From positions 11,919,759-11,983,758 of the forward strand of contig CM042089.1 of NCBI GenBank assembly GCA_023512835.1: 64,000 nt of DNA. Reading direction: 5' to 3'. Below the pieces are notes generated by a model that did not search any database, was not told where the DNA came from, and was given only the letters and a program-made list of their open reading frames with translations. Shown here one piece after another: positions 34,261 through 46,600 of this stretch. The position numbers and the translations under genes were made by a program. The stretch comes from Taxillus chinensis (lineage: Eukaryota > Streptophyta > Magnoliopsida > Santalales > Loranthaceae). Each line of letters opens with the position of its first letter. Positions within the stretch are counted from its first letter, which is position 1.

Positions 34261-37200
34261 TGTTGCAACTTGATTTCTTGGTTCTCAAAACCTATTTTAT
34301 TTATTAACGCAAGAAGGCTTTTATAAGCCATTACAACCGAAAAATAACCACACAAGCATCCACGATCTCTACAAACTAGGATCGTGACTAAAAAATGGGA
34401 AAACTCAACTAAAACAGGAAAGACTCAACTGCACCCTACAAAATAGGGATTTATTGAAACAGAAAGACTAAATAACACGTCGTGGCCACATTTGTGACCA
34501 CGTTTCCAACAACTCCTCCCTAAACCGAGCCGTACTCATACAATCGCTTACTTAACACCGCAGACACCCGCTGCTTTCTCATCTTCAAGAACCGCTCAAG
34601 TTTCAAAGGTTTAGTCTAATATCGCCCGCTTTGAACCACAAGTACCATTTCATTACCCTTCTTAACTAAGTCTCGAAGAAATGAATCGAACTTCTGTGCT
34701 CTTCTACCATGCGGAAATTCTTGAGAGTTTAAGTAGGGGGGAGCTATTGTCACAAAAATTGCACTTGTGTTGTTTAAAATCAAGTCTATGAAGCACTCGT
34801 TGCATCCATACACACCGGGGGGGGACAGGGGGGGGGGTAAACTCCTTAGTAGAAAAGATCGACAGTTGTTTTTCGAACGTGCGGGGTACCGCCCCGGAGC
34901 TAACCTTAAAAACATACCCCGAAGTGCTTTTGCGGCCATCAAGATCCCCGGTAGTCACATCGAGAAAGCAAGCGAATCTTCTTCTCCTCCCGTTTTAAAA
35001 TATTCCCAATTCGGGAGTCCCTTTTAAGTACGAAATATCCTTTTATGCCGTGATGCAACACAGTGGGAGTCTCCATGAATCGAGCTATCGGATTGCCCGG
35101 ATAAGTAAGATCTGGTCCGTAGAAGACATGAGACTTCCCACCATCTGCTTGTAGGTAGAACATCAATTGTGGCCACCTTCATCTTTAGTCATACGAGTAC
35201 CTGAACAATAGGATTTGTAGGTTGCAGGTGCTCCTTCCAAAACGCTCTAATATGTCATTAGCATACTTCCTTTGAGATAAAAATTCCAGAGGAGCGTTGT
35301 ATGACTTCCACACCAAGAAAATACTTCTAACACCAAGATCGGACATATCAAACTGCTTTTTCATTGAATCCTTGAACCGTGTGAACATATGTTCATCATT
35401 ACCCGTAATATAAGATCATAACATTAAGCTTACTACAAGCATACCTCCATTTTCACACTTCTTTGTAAAGAGGTATATCTCCCAAGCATCCACAAAACCT
35501 TCATTGATAAAATAAGCTTCAATTTTGTAACCACGCACGTGGGCCGTTTAAGCCCATAAAGTGCTTTCTTCAACTTGTATCTTTCCTTTCTTCACCTTTC
35601 ACCTCATAGCCCCGTGGTTGTTCCACAAATACATCCTCCTGATCTCACCATGCAAGAAGCACTTTTAACATCGAGTTGATACACTAGCCACCCTCGACTG
35701 CTGCAGCAAGAATCGGCGATGGTTCCCAACGAGCCACGGAGCAAATACCTCGTGAGCAATGCCAACTTGTGTGGTATCCCTTCGCTACAAGTCTAGCCTT
35801 GCATTTGTCTAATTCTCCTTTTCATTTAGCTTGGTCTTGAAGATCCATTTGACACCTATCCTCTTTGCTCCTAGAGGCAATGCGTTAGTTCCCATGTATC
35901 ATTCTTTTCTATGGCTTGAATTTCACGATCCATGGCTTCTCTCCAAACTTGATTTTTAACGCTCATCAAACGTTGTTGGGTCATTTGAAGTGAACATAGC
36001 CAATTGTTGCACTTCATCTTCTTCTTCGGACAAGTTTTCTCCACTCACATAATCCTTCATCCATGCTCTGGCTTTTCTCCTTCCGCGAGATGAACTCGTT
36101 GCAATGAAGCGGTGTTGTTGAATGATGGCGCCCTGTCTTCTTCCGCTTGCTCGTTTTGTCTTCTTCTTCCCATTTTAAATCTTGGATGTGATCTCGCTTC
36201 TTTGGTCATGTCCCAATTCCATTTTTCTTCTTCTTCAAAGATAACATCTCGACCGATGACGATCTTCTTGGACATTGGGTCATACATTCGAAAGGCTTTG
36301 GATTCCTCACCGACTCCCAAGAACACACACTTGAGACTCTTTTCATCAAGTTTCTTCCTTTTAACTTCAGGAATGTGAACATGTCCGTGCATCCAAATAC
36401 TTTAAAGTATTCAACCGAAGGTCGAACTCCACTCCATGCTTCCTCCGTGTGATCTTGAATTGCTGATGTGGGACACGTGAGCACATGCATCGCCCAATTC
36501 TCGCCGCTGATTTTGGAACCCCTTAGCCGTAACATGCACCGCACCATGTTCATTAAAGTTTGATTTCTTCTCTCCACGACTCCATTTTGTTGCGGAGAAT
36601 AAGCCGCTGGAGGTCGTCTTTGATTCCATTTAAGCTACAAAAGTTATTGACTCGGATGAGGTGAACTCACCACCTCGGTGGGGGGGGGGGGGGTATTGAA
36701 AAGAATATAATATCCGGCTTCCTTCTCCACCTATTTTTAAACTTGACAAACATAACAAATGCTTCTGTTTATCATGGGGGAAATAAGTCCACATCTTGCG
36801 GCATGGTCATCAATAAAGGTGATAATGTACCTTTTATTATTGTTAGACTTTGGGGGAGAATCGGATGCAAATTTGAGTGTACAAGTTGTAATGGTTTGAT
36901 CTCCCTTAAGCTTTCTTGGAATTTTGGGAAGAATCACGATGTTGCTTTCCCATAACACATGAAACTTAGGGTTTTTTTTGTCGGGGGCGGAGCTTTCATA
37001 TTTAGATGACCAAGTCGTTGATGCCATAGTTGGTCATTGCTTCATTGCTGTTGCTTGGAAGCAAGTTGAGCCCGCAACATTTTAGGCATCGTGGCATGCA
37101 ACACAAACATCCGATTTGGGGGGTAGTGGTTTGCATAATTAACCCTTTCATGGGATGAAAATTTTGCAAACATTAGATTGGATCGAAATAGCTAAATCTT

Positions 37201-38616
37201 TCTCTGTGTCCCACTAAGCAAATTATTTTTCAATACAGGACGTAAGAATACCTCGGTGATCTCATGAATATTACTATCTTGCTTACTTTGACTTTCCTTT
37301 CCCCGACGTCCATATGAGAGCCATTTCCAAGCTTCTCCGTGTGTCGAAAGGACGGGTCAAGCTTTATGAACGAGCTCTTATCTCCACTCTGTGATTGCTG
37401 TGGAACAAAAACCACATTTCTTTTCTCTTGCAATTATTTTCCTCAACGTGGGACATAAGATATCGGGATCTTTATCTAGCTCTAGGCATAATGAGCATAG
37501 GTAGGACATTCATCGGAAAATGTCCCAACTTGTGGAATTGTAGCACTCACCGGATTGAAGGGTCACCACGACCCCTTCCCCTACCTAACCACGTTTCCTC
37601 TTCGGTTCGCTCTTCCACGTCCCTTCCTTTTTTCCCAAATCCATCTTCTCCATAACCTCGTCCTTCTTCGATACTTTTTTATCCGCCGTTGCATTTGTCA
37701 CCGCCAGGACCTTCAAGGCTTGTCCTCCACAATAGTCTTTCGAAACTTCTCATGAACAAGTAATGAGCTTTGCGGCGGCCACCCCCGTAAAGGCTAGTAA
37801 TGTCTTTGACTCCTATAGAACACACGATATAGTTGAACTTTCCCCGCGGGCCGTAGGATTTTCTCAACAATTTTCTCATCCCGCATATATTCCCCGTATT
37901 TCTCATGTTATTTGCTACCAACATTCACTCTAGAAAATAATCTTTACCGTTTCACCGGCTTTCATTTCCAAGAAGTCTCTACGAGGTCTGAGTTGGGCAC
38001 GTGAACTCAAGGTTCCCGTGATATTTTCTCTTCATCGAATCACATCGTTTGTTGGAAGTTCCTTCGGTGTAGTCTTCAAAATGGTTTGTCGGGCGAGTAG
38101 AATAGGAATTTTTTGCTTTTAAATCCTTTAGCTTCGTCCTCCAGGTGCTTTGTTGTGTTGTGGTGTTCCAAATCAGAGGGGTGTAACGACTTTCTCAACG
38201 AGCTCAATACTCCTTTATCGTATAGGCTCCATGGCATGGACCAAGATCTAATCTCCATCAAACTTGGGAATGCTTAAAGGTTATGTCTTTCTTATTTTTC
38301 TTTTTTTTTGGTGTTTACACACCACACCGTACTTTTTTTCGAGTCTCCTACAGGCTGTTATGGTGGCTCGGGGGAGATTCTTGGTTCTCAAAACCTATTT
38401 TATTTATTAACGCAAGAAGGCTTTTTAAGCCATTACAACCGAAAAATAACCACACAAGGCTCCCGGATCTCTACAAACTAGGATCGGACTCAAAAATGGG
38501 AAGACTCAACTAAAACAGGAAAGACTCAACTGCACCCTACAAAATAGGGATTTATTGAAACAGAAAAGACTAAAATAACACGTCTTGGCCACATCTTGTG
38601 ACCACGTTTCCTAACA
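34261..38616 (-). mobile_element. decayed Ty1/copia LTR retrotransposon, minus strand
   Basis: Two LTR copies of about 250 bp (34261-34511 and about 38356-38616) flank 3.8 kb of copia coding remains. A 5-bp target duplication, aaaat, is present at 34256-34260 and 38617-38621. The LTRs share ttctcaaaacctattttatt, ttgaaacagaaa and the end gaccacgtttcc.aaca. The first 25 or so bases of the right LTR copy are divergent and no good primer binding site remains. The element is shorter than a full copia and full of frame breaks. Confidence 0.88.
34600..38265 (-). pseudogene. Ty1/copia gag-pol remnants
   Basis: Going down the minus strand, gag UBN2-like words appear at 37800-37925 (MRNTGNICGMRKLL, FNYIVCSI). 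Protease/pre-integrase words appear at 37230-37400 (SSFIKLDPSFRHTEKLGNG). Integrase words appear at 36206-36640 (MERRNQTLMNMVRCMLRL, EEAWSGVRPSVEYFKVFGC) and 36057-36392 (VFLGVGEESKAFRMYDP, ISRDVIFEEE-like). RT words appear at 35185-35388 (FDMSDLG, YANDILERF), and RNase H words at 34700-35000 (LDGRKSTSGYVFKVSSGAV). Much of RT, including the catalytic YVDD, is missing or scrambled. G-runs at 36680-36693 and 34808-34835 interrupt the frames. Confidence 0.85.
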
Positions 38617-38621
38617 AAAAT

Positions 38622-39041
38622 ATCATTAATAGCAAGTTAAAAATAATTTTAATTATTTATTTTAGCTTGATAGGGTGCTCCCCTTTCTTGTCCGATGCTG
38701 TACGTGACAATAATTTTGGCTGTTGTTACTCTCTGCAGGAAACAGGTCCATCAATGCTACGGGCCACACGTGGCGGCTCCTGGCCCCTATTTTCTACCGA
38801 TTCTATTCCAACCGACGTCACGTGACATGTAATGAAACAGTGCTACACCATTCATGGGAAACTCCGCTCTGCCGACATCTGATTTGCCAAACAATCCCAG
38901 TAATATGTCTGTACATAATCAAGGGGTCAATAGGTTGGAATGAAGCTAAACTAAAGTAATAGTTGGTGGAAGTCGAGTGAATTGTAATATTAATTAATAA
39001 AACATTTTTTAAAGAACACGTAATCAACTGGCCTCCTAAGC
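38622..39041. other. promoter-like region ahead of the dioxygenase 5' relic
   Basis: The palindromic cluster gacgtcacgtgac at 38814-38826 contains overlapping ACGT cores, including a G-box, known bZIP-type binding motifs. 38738-38805 (aaacaggtccatcaa...cggctcctggcccc) resembles 48785-48835 downstream of dioxygenase gene C. No complete gene is present. Confidence 0.5.
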
Positions 39042-39166
39042 CCTATATATATAGTGTATGATGGAAAGTTGTCCCAGTAAAAAAAATGGTGGTCTTGGTC
39101 TTGGTCTTGGTCTTGGTGGAAACTAATGGAACAATAACGGCAAGCATAAAGCAAAGCACGGGCTAG
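39042..39166 (+). pseudogene. 5' relic of a dioxygenase gene (TATA, leader and start codon only)
   Basis: The stretch from ctatatatatag through gatggaaagttg to aaatggtggtct aligns with 56336-56398, the TATA/leader/start of the solitary dioxygenase exon on the + strand. The equivalent ATG is at 39086. After it, ggtctt repeats four times and the frame ends at a TAG at 39164-39166, giving 26 residues (MVVLVLVLVLVETNGTIT...). No dioxygenase domain follows. I infer that this is the stump of another plus-strand gene copy. Confidence 0.55.
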
Positions 39167-40057
39167 ATGATTTGTTTACGGCTACGATTGTTTTGTAAAA
39201 ATATATATATATATTGACTAGCACATGCAGGCAATAGTTTCCGAGGAAAATGAGGGAAAAGTGATATGAGAAAATCAGGAATGTCCGGATATGTTTAGAT
39301 AATCTGTGATACTACGGAGATTATATAATAATACCTCTAGGATACATGATGAATTGTTGGATTTTAATATATATAAAATCCATATTGTTATTCAGGCCGG
39401 TATCAGAATAGAAAAACCAAAGCTTTTCTGATATGCCCCCGGTTCAAATAATCACAGTGCACAGCACAACCCCAAGGAGACATGTCAAACAGCTGCACTT
39501 TAGTCCATCTAAGTAGATGTTTTTTTACTTGAATTTAACATAAATCTTCCAAAATTATAGCGCAAAATAGTCAAATCTTTTAATAAATTTATTTAGACTA
39601 TATAAGTTCAACTTCATATATGTATTTTTTACCAAAATTTTATAAAATATAAAACTTTAAGATGAGTCAAATTTAACTATTTCACGTACTCTTATAATTT
39701 ATTTTGTTATTAATTATTTTTTAAATAATTATATTTTTTCTTTTTCTTTTTATGTGAAGAGTAATCTTTTAATTAAATAATAAAAATTAATTGTTGAAGC
39801 ATAAAAATAAAAAAATATGAGTTTTTAAAATAACACAAATATTACTCTTTTGAATAGAAAAAAAATTAACTGCTGCAAGTTAATGGTTGTTATTGGAGCA
39901 AATACTTTTCATTCACCCGCCACAAAATTGAGTTTCAAAGCCCAAAAAAACTAATATTATTATTCATTAAAAAAAAAAAACAAGTCCATTTGGCCAGACC
40001 ATATACATAATCATACATATGTGGAACAGGCATGCCTGGGTGTGATGAGGTGGGAAT
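39167..40057. other. AT-rich intergenic DNA downstream of dioxygenase gene A
   Basis: No gene is supported. A run of 12 A near 39969-39980 and several poly-A/T tracts lie here. The 3' untranslated region of gene A should occupy the last couple of hundred bases; a precise poly(A) signal is not assigned. Confidence 0.4.
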
Positions 40058-41818
40058 TCAGTTGATTTGGTTTTTGGCTATTCTAAAATGTTCGATGCCT
40101 CTCTTGCCGTGAAGCCCCTTAGAATTGTAGTGTTCAAGAAAGTCCTTCACCGTAGTTTCCCTGTAAACTGGAGGGGTCTCCTCCGAAAGCAGGTCCCTAA
40201 TTGGGCCGTAGACCTTCTCCGATGCGACCAATTCAGGTGTGAAGAAGCACGCCACTGACACCCTCGGTCCACTCCGTTTCGCCAGAACTCTGTGTTCTGC
40301 ACTCCGGAACATGTCATTGGATACCAACTGCAATTATAGTTAACAGATTCAATCATTCATATATATCCGTGTATATAATTAAAGCATTACTATCAAATTT
40401 TTTATATTTTTAGGAAAAAAAATAAAAAAATTATTCCTGTCACACCCATATTTATTTATTTTTTATAAAATTTATACAGGAATTATTGTTTACTTTTTAT
40501 AATTATTAATTTTTTTTATTTTACTTCATATTAAATTATTAAAAAATATTATTAAATAAAAAATAATATAAAATATTACTTCAAGACATCGAGTGTTTTT
40601 GAGAAATTTTTGTATATTTATATAAAAAGAATAAAAAATAATTTAAATCTAAAAAATTAAAGAACGTGTTATACGCACGCAAATATCAGTTTTCCGGCAA
40701 AGGAGAAACGATTAAAAAGCGTGCCTGCAGAAGATCTCCAATGTTGATGACCAGAGCTCCGGGTATAGGAGGAACGTCGACCCACTGGTTGTGATGAAAG
40801 ACTTGGAGTCCGCCGCTCTGGTCCTGAAGCAGGATGGTAAAAAAATCTGGATCTGAATGTTCGGTGGTTCCCATGGTGAGGTCTGGCTCAGGACAACCCG
40901 GATAATAGTGGCCTAGAAGAACCTGTGCCTTTGCACAATCCAAACCTATCAGGTATTGAAGGTCCACTCCAAGTGCCTCTGATAATAGCTCCAGCAGGGC
41001 ATGTCCCAGTTTCTTAACACATTCTGCGTACTCTAGCACTATGTCCCTGCAAATTAAAGCTTTTAAATCTCTGATGATGAGTGAGTACCGCGACAATACT
41101 TCAAAGAAAAAAATCAACTTCTGGATCGAGTTTGTATGTATTATATGTACATAATACATGATACCACCAGTGGGCAATTGCGTTTTAATTAATTTTATCT
41201 TATTTTATGTTTTACAAAAATTAGGAAAAATAAATAAAACATTGCGCACCTGCAGATTTCAGGCAAAAGACGCGGGTCAAACGGGCGAGGGCCCAAAAAG
41301 CAGCGCAGGGTGTCCCTCCAATTGGCGAACCGCGAAGCGTACAAGTCGAAGTTGCTGCGGAATGTCACCATCAGTTTGTTGTCGCGCGAGTAATACACCC
41401 GCTTCGCCTCCTGCGGCTGCTCATGGAACGCACGCACCCCTCGTAGCATTGCCTCCAGCACGCCCGCCGGAATCCCATGATTCACCACCTGGAAGAATCC
41501 GAAGGTCCCGGCGGCTTTCCGGACTTGGTCGACGGCGAAGCAGCTCCCGATGTCTATCACTGGAATCGAGACGCCTGAGGTGTGACTGTGACTGTACTCT
41601 ACGCGTGAGAAATCTTCCGGCGGTCGGATGAAGATTCGGGGGATCTTGGTAACACCGGCGTCGACAAGGCCCTTAACGCCGGCCTGTGTGTCGTCGAATG
41701 CCTTCAATTCTTGGAAGCGGTCGTAGGACGAGGGTGGGGAAGGTGAAACTGATGCTTTGGTGGTGGTGATGGTGGTGGTGGTGGTGGGCGGAAATTTATC
41801 AGCGCCGGGGGTTGCCAT
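40058..41818 (-). CDS. 2-oxoglutarate/Fe(II)-dependent dioxygenase A (ACC-oxidase-homolog-like)
   Basis: Three exons on the minus strand: 41818-41250, 41046-40725 and 40327-40058, joining in frame to 386 aa. Intron 1 (203 nt) is GT-AG, intron 2 (397 nt) is GC-AG. The N-terminal half carries the family signature [17 protein letters not shown] and the DIOX_N fold ([20 protein letters not shown]). The C-terminal jelly roll has [19 protein letters not shown]. Iron ligands are H253, D255 and H309; the 2-oxoglutarate-binding pair is R319 and S321. All are present. This soluble enzyme should hydroxylate or otherwise oxidise a small substrate using 2-oxoglutarate and O2. Its relatives include ACC-oxidase homologs and deacetoxyvindoline 4-hydroxylase. 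The real ACC-oxidase lineage does not use 2-oxoglutarate, so ethylene synthesis is not implied. The (ACC)n tract near 41757-41790 gives the poly-Thr N-terminus. Confidence 0.92.
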
Positions 41819-42794
41819 GTTTTCTTCGATCGTATATATTAATTGTTTGTTCTCGAGACGGGTCAGATCAATGCCGTTGGATCGTATGATTCCTCAAATT
41901 TATACTAATTTATCGTCCGCCTGCGCTGAATTGAATAAGTAATATATGCAGTGCCTTTCTTTTTCTAATTTTTAAAAGATGGGTTAAAATTTTATCTACC
42001 TATACCAATATAATCATATATTACAAAAGCAAAGGCAGCCATTTTTCAAAAGTTAATGAACATGCCTATGAGGAGAGTGTCGCATGTGTCTGGGCAGTTG
42101 GTGATGAGTCTTTCGCTCATATGAGGCCCGATGTGAGACAGTCTGTCGGTAGAAATAAGTTGTTAGCACAGCTTGTGACCTAAGTCGGGGCATCAAGGGA
42201 AAGTATGAGAAATGAGATACAAAAAGCGGTGCGCCATGAGATGGTAGCACATAAGTGTTTCCATCACCAACCTGAAATAAGTTCCAGTGTGAGGATAGGC
42301 TACTTTAAATATTAAAATATCAAAGTTACTCTACTCTTAAAATAAACAGATGTTCCATTCGCATGCCTAGCAGGAAAGTACATCTACAGTGCCATGCGAA
42401 TGACAATGTAGGTTTCCTCTTCAATAGATTTATAAGTTACTTCTGATGATTCTTTATAAACCTTCTGTGTATATTTGAAGTCTTCTTGATTTATTTAAGA
42501 GAAACTGAGCTTATTGCTTATAGTTATAGTAGTCGCGTATAATATTAATAATTTAAGCAAACACTAATCCCATTAGGTACTACGAAATTAAATATGAAAC
42601 CCAATATAATTTATATAATTATTCATACAATAAAACAGATCATTTTATGAACATGATCACATGGATGTAAACAAGCTGACACGCTGCTTCATATAGTGGT
42701 AATAATAAATAACTACCCACGGGGTTTTCCATATGCGACAATGAAACTACAGCACCAACCCAACTTATGGTATCTCTACCAACTCGCTCATGAC
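41819..42794. other. spacer between dioxygenase genes A and B
   Basis: About 1 kb. It should hold the promoter of gene A; a minus-strand TATA-like agtataaat lies at about 41897-41905, roughly 80 bases before the ATG. Otherwise no feature is recognised. 42050-42300 has some open frames without known domains. Confidence 0.4.
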
Positions 42795-43644
42795 TCATGA
42801 GGAAATTCCATTGGATCGTTGATCTTGTTTTTGGGCTATTCTGAAATTTGCGAGGATTCTCTTCCCGTCAAGCCCTTTAATTTTATACTGTGCACGAAAG
42901 TCTTTCACAGTAGCTTCCCTGTAAAGAGGAGGTGTTTCCGATTCCCCCGAAAGCAGAAGCTCCTTTATTGGGGCGTAGACCACCTCGGGTGCGTCAAAAT
43001 CAGGATTGAAGAAGCACGCCACTGACACCCTTGGCCCAGTCCGTTTCGCCAAAACCCTGTGTTCTGCACTCTGGAACTTGTCGTTGGACACCAACTGCAA
43101 CCATAATGAATCCATTCAGCACCACCGCGCGCAGGCAGGTCCACAATATATACCAGTTTAAATTTGCACCTACCATATCAGACTCTGAGTATAGCTAAAA
43201 TAGAAAGATTCTCCATCATGTAACACAATTTCAATATCAGTTTTTGGGAAGGGGGTAAAAACAAAAAACAAAAAACAAAACGTGCCTGCAGTAGATCTCC
43301 AATGTTGATTACCAGCGCTCCGGGTATAGGAGGAACGTCGACCCACTTGTTCTGATGAGAGATCTGGAGTCCGCCGCTTTGATCCTGGAGCAGGACGGTT
43401 AAAAAACTTGGATCTGAATGTTCGGTGGTTCCCATGGTGAGGTCTGGTTCAGGACAACCCGGATAATAGTGGCCTGCCATAAATCGACTCTTTCCACAAT
43501 CCATATCCACCAGGTGTTGAGGACTCAGCCCAAGTGCCTCTGATAATATCTCAAGCAGAGCATGTCCCAATTTCTTAACACACTCTGCGTACTCTAGTAC
43601 TATATCTCTGCAAGTGAAATCCTTTAAATCGTGGAGTACAATCA

Positions 43645-43686
<42 letters not shown>

Positions 43687-46600
43687 GAATAAGCTAGTTG
43701 TCCATGTCTAATTCTCATGACAGCTTTGTTTCTATTTCAATTCTCTTTCCTTCACAGTTGGTTTCCTCTGTTAGTGTCGTGATTATTTAAGGAGAGCATC
43801 TCTTCTTATTTAATGGTCAGTCTATTATTTTTAGTAGTCAAGATAGTGATATCAATCAACGCTATTTGTGTCTGTATTTCTTCTCTCGGATTTGTTATAA
43901 GAATGAAACCAAAAAAATGGTGTTACTATTGTGAACACCACAAAAGGAACGTCTCTTCTCTCTGTTCTCCTCTCTGTTTTCTTTCTTTATACCTCTGTTA
44001 ATTTTACATTGGTATCAGAGCACTAGGAACATGGGAGATCTCCAACATGACGAGAAGAAGATAGTCACCCACAGTACTGCCGTGTGGAAGTAGTGTCCCA
44101 ATTCAGTACCCAATGTTGAACGAAACCAACTAGCCGCTATATCTCAGGCTGTGCCAGATTCGAACACTGCAGTGTGGATTTGTTATACAGGTTGTGGTCC
44201 GTGAAGATGAAAATCATTCTCCGAACACTTGGTGTATGGAAGGCCATTGAAGGTGTTTCAAATCTGGAGGAAGACAAAGATCATGGAGCTCTAGCCGCTA
44301 TATCTCAGGCTGTGCCAGATTTGATCATGATGGCAATAGCGGAAAAAAGACAGCAAAAGAAGCTGACACTATCCAACAAATGAGTGTTGGAGAAGAATGT
44401 GTCAAGAAAGCATGAGCATAGGCATTAAAACATCAATTTGATCGGATGATAATGGAAGATACATCAAGCATCATGGAATTTTCAAAACTTACCAGTAGTG
44501 GCAGAAATTCGGTCTCTTGGCACTGAGATGGAGGCAAGCATTGTCGTTGAAAAATTGCTTAATGTTGTTCTAAATAAATTTCTATCATTGGTGAGTACTA
44601 TAGAACAGTGGGGTAACATATCAAGCATGTCAGTTGCGGAAGCTGTGGGCCAATTACGAATATACGAAGAAAATAAAATAAAAAATCATAGACACAATAG
44701 AGAAGGAGAACCAGCACCGTTCACACAAGCACAATGGGAAGCTCTATCTGTCACTGAAAAAAGGATGATGAAGGGTCTCATAAGTCATAACAGACAAGGT
44801 TATGCAAAAAAGCCCTATCGAAAATTTGACAAATCCAAAGTGAAGTGTTTTAATTGTTCAAAATATGGACATTTTGCATTGGAGTTCTGTGAGCCAAAGA
44901 AAGAAAGAGCACTCGTTGCAGAAAAAGAAGAATAAGATCCAACCCTTCTCATGATTGAAAGTAATCAGACCTGAACAAGAAAATCAAATGGAGAGTTGCA
45001 CAAAGCTGATATGTATATTCCGTATACAAAATATCAATGCCAAAATAGCATTTGATATCTTGATTCAGGAGCCATTAATCACATGACAAGTGGTATAGAG
45101 CATCTCAATAATTTGGATACATCTTTTGGTGGAACCGTCAAATTTGAAGATGGCTCAAAAATAGTTGTAAGAGGTCGTGGGTCTATGATTTTCAAAGCAC
45201 GTTTTGGCGAGAATAGAATACTAACCGATGTGTACTATATTCCAAGATTCATGAGTAACATCATTAGTTTGGGATAACTTGACGAACGTGGATGTCAAAT
45301 CAATATTGGAGGAGGTTTCTTACTAGTGTTTGATTCCAATGGACAGCTGTTAATCTAGGTTGAAAGAGCACGAAACATATTATACACCTTAAATCACTAC
45401 AGAGAAGAAAGTCATCTAGAAAAAGTAGCAACTCCACTTTGTCACATCACTACAGAGGCAGTCACTTATGCACTTAGATCACTGCAAACACCAGTATGTA
45501 TGCACAATATACAAGAATTGTATAATGCAACTGATCCTGTGCACCTTGAGTTTTTTGGTTTCTACCTACTGAGTATGGAAGAGCCAGCCACTTTCCAAGA
45601 AGCTATGCAAGATGCACATTGGAGACATGCTAAGGAGGAAGAAACGGATGCTATTCAAAACAATCAAACATGGAGTCTTCTAGATCCACTCACAGGACAA
45701 GTGTTTGCACTAAGAGCAAGAATTGAAACCATAAGGTTATTGACTACATTAGCTGCTTAAGAGGGGTGATTGTTACATCACATGAATGTAAAATCCGCTT
45801 TTAAAATTGGAGTATTAAAGGAAGATCTTTATGTTCAACAACCACTTGGTTTTTTAAGGAACAAGTGAACACAAAGTGCTTAAGCTCCATAAAGCAATAT
45901 ACGGTTTGAAGCAAGTACCTAGAGCTTGGAATACCAAGCTAGACAGCACCTTAATCTCACTCGATTTTGACAAAAGCCTTTTTGAGCATGCCGTATACAA
46001 GAAGAACAAAGGGAATGTACGGATACTTGTCGGTGTCTATGTGGATGACTTAATTATCACTGGAAATTGTGCAACAGCAATTGAGAATTTCAAACAGCAG
46101 ATGAAAAAGAGTTTCAAAATGAGTGATATGGGATTACTCAAATATTATTTGGGTATAGAAGTGGACCAGTCATCCCATGATATATCTATTTGTCAAATAG
46201 CATATTACAGGAAATTGGAATGTCAAAGTGCAATCCCACTTAAACACCTTTTTTTTTTTTTTTGATAAGTAAATCCCACTTAAACACCTATGGAGGTACG
46301 ACTAAAATTAAGTAAACACAGCCCGAACAGTTTTGTTGATCCGACCACGTTCAGAAGTATTGTTGGGAGCCTGCGATATCCTATCAATATACACTCAGAC
46401 TTAGCTTATTCAGTGGGTATAGTTAGCCGGTTCATGGAGGCCCCTAAGGGAGAACATATGAGTCTGAACACCACAAAAGGAACGTCTCTTCTCTCTGTTC
46501 TCCTCTCTGTTTTTTTTTCCTTTATACCTCCGTTAATTTTACAATATAAATATGGTATGGAACTTGTGTAACTACTTTTTATAAACTTTACTCAAATTTA

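Larger units (their letters stand above)
43682..46543 (+). mobile_element. internally deleted Ty1/copia element inside intron 1 of dioxygenase B
   Basis: The 5' LTR (43682-44008, 327 bp, tgttggaataag to aattttaca) is complete. tggtatcagagc at 44010-44021 is the tRNA-Met primer binding site. The 3' LTR is only the last 78 bp (46466-46543), starting at gaacaccacaaaagg. The target duplication atata flanks both ends (43677-43681 and 46544-46548), though the left copy lies in a TA microsatellite. The element runs antisense to the host gene. It lacks the integrase core and RNase H, so it cannot move on its own. Confidence 0.9.

Noticed and set aside
43280..43290. GT within gcacgt as donor of intron 2 in gene B
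   Set aside because: It would add four bases to exon 2, break the frame and destroy the constant 322-nt length; genes A and C have no GT at the equivalent place.
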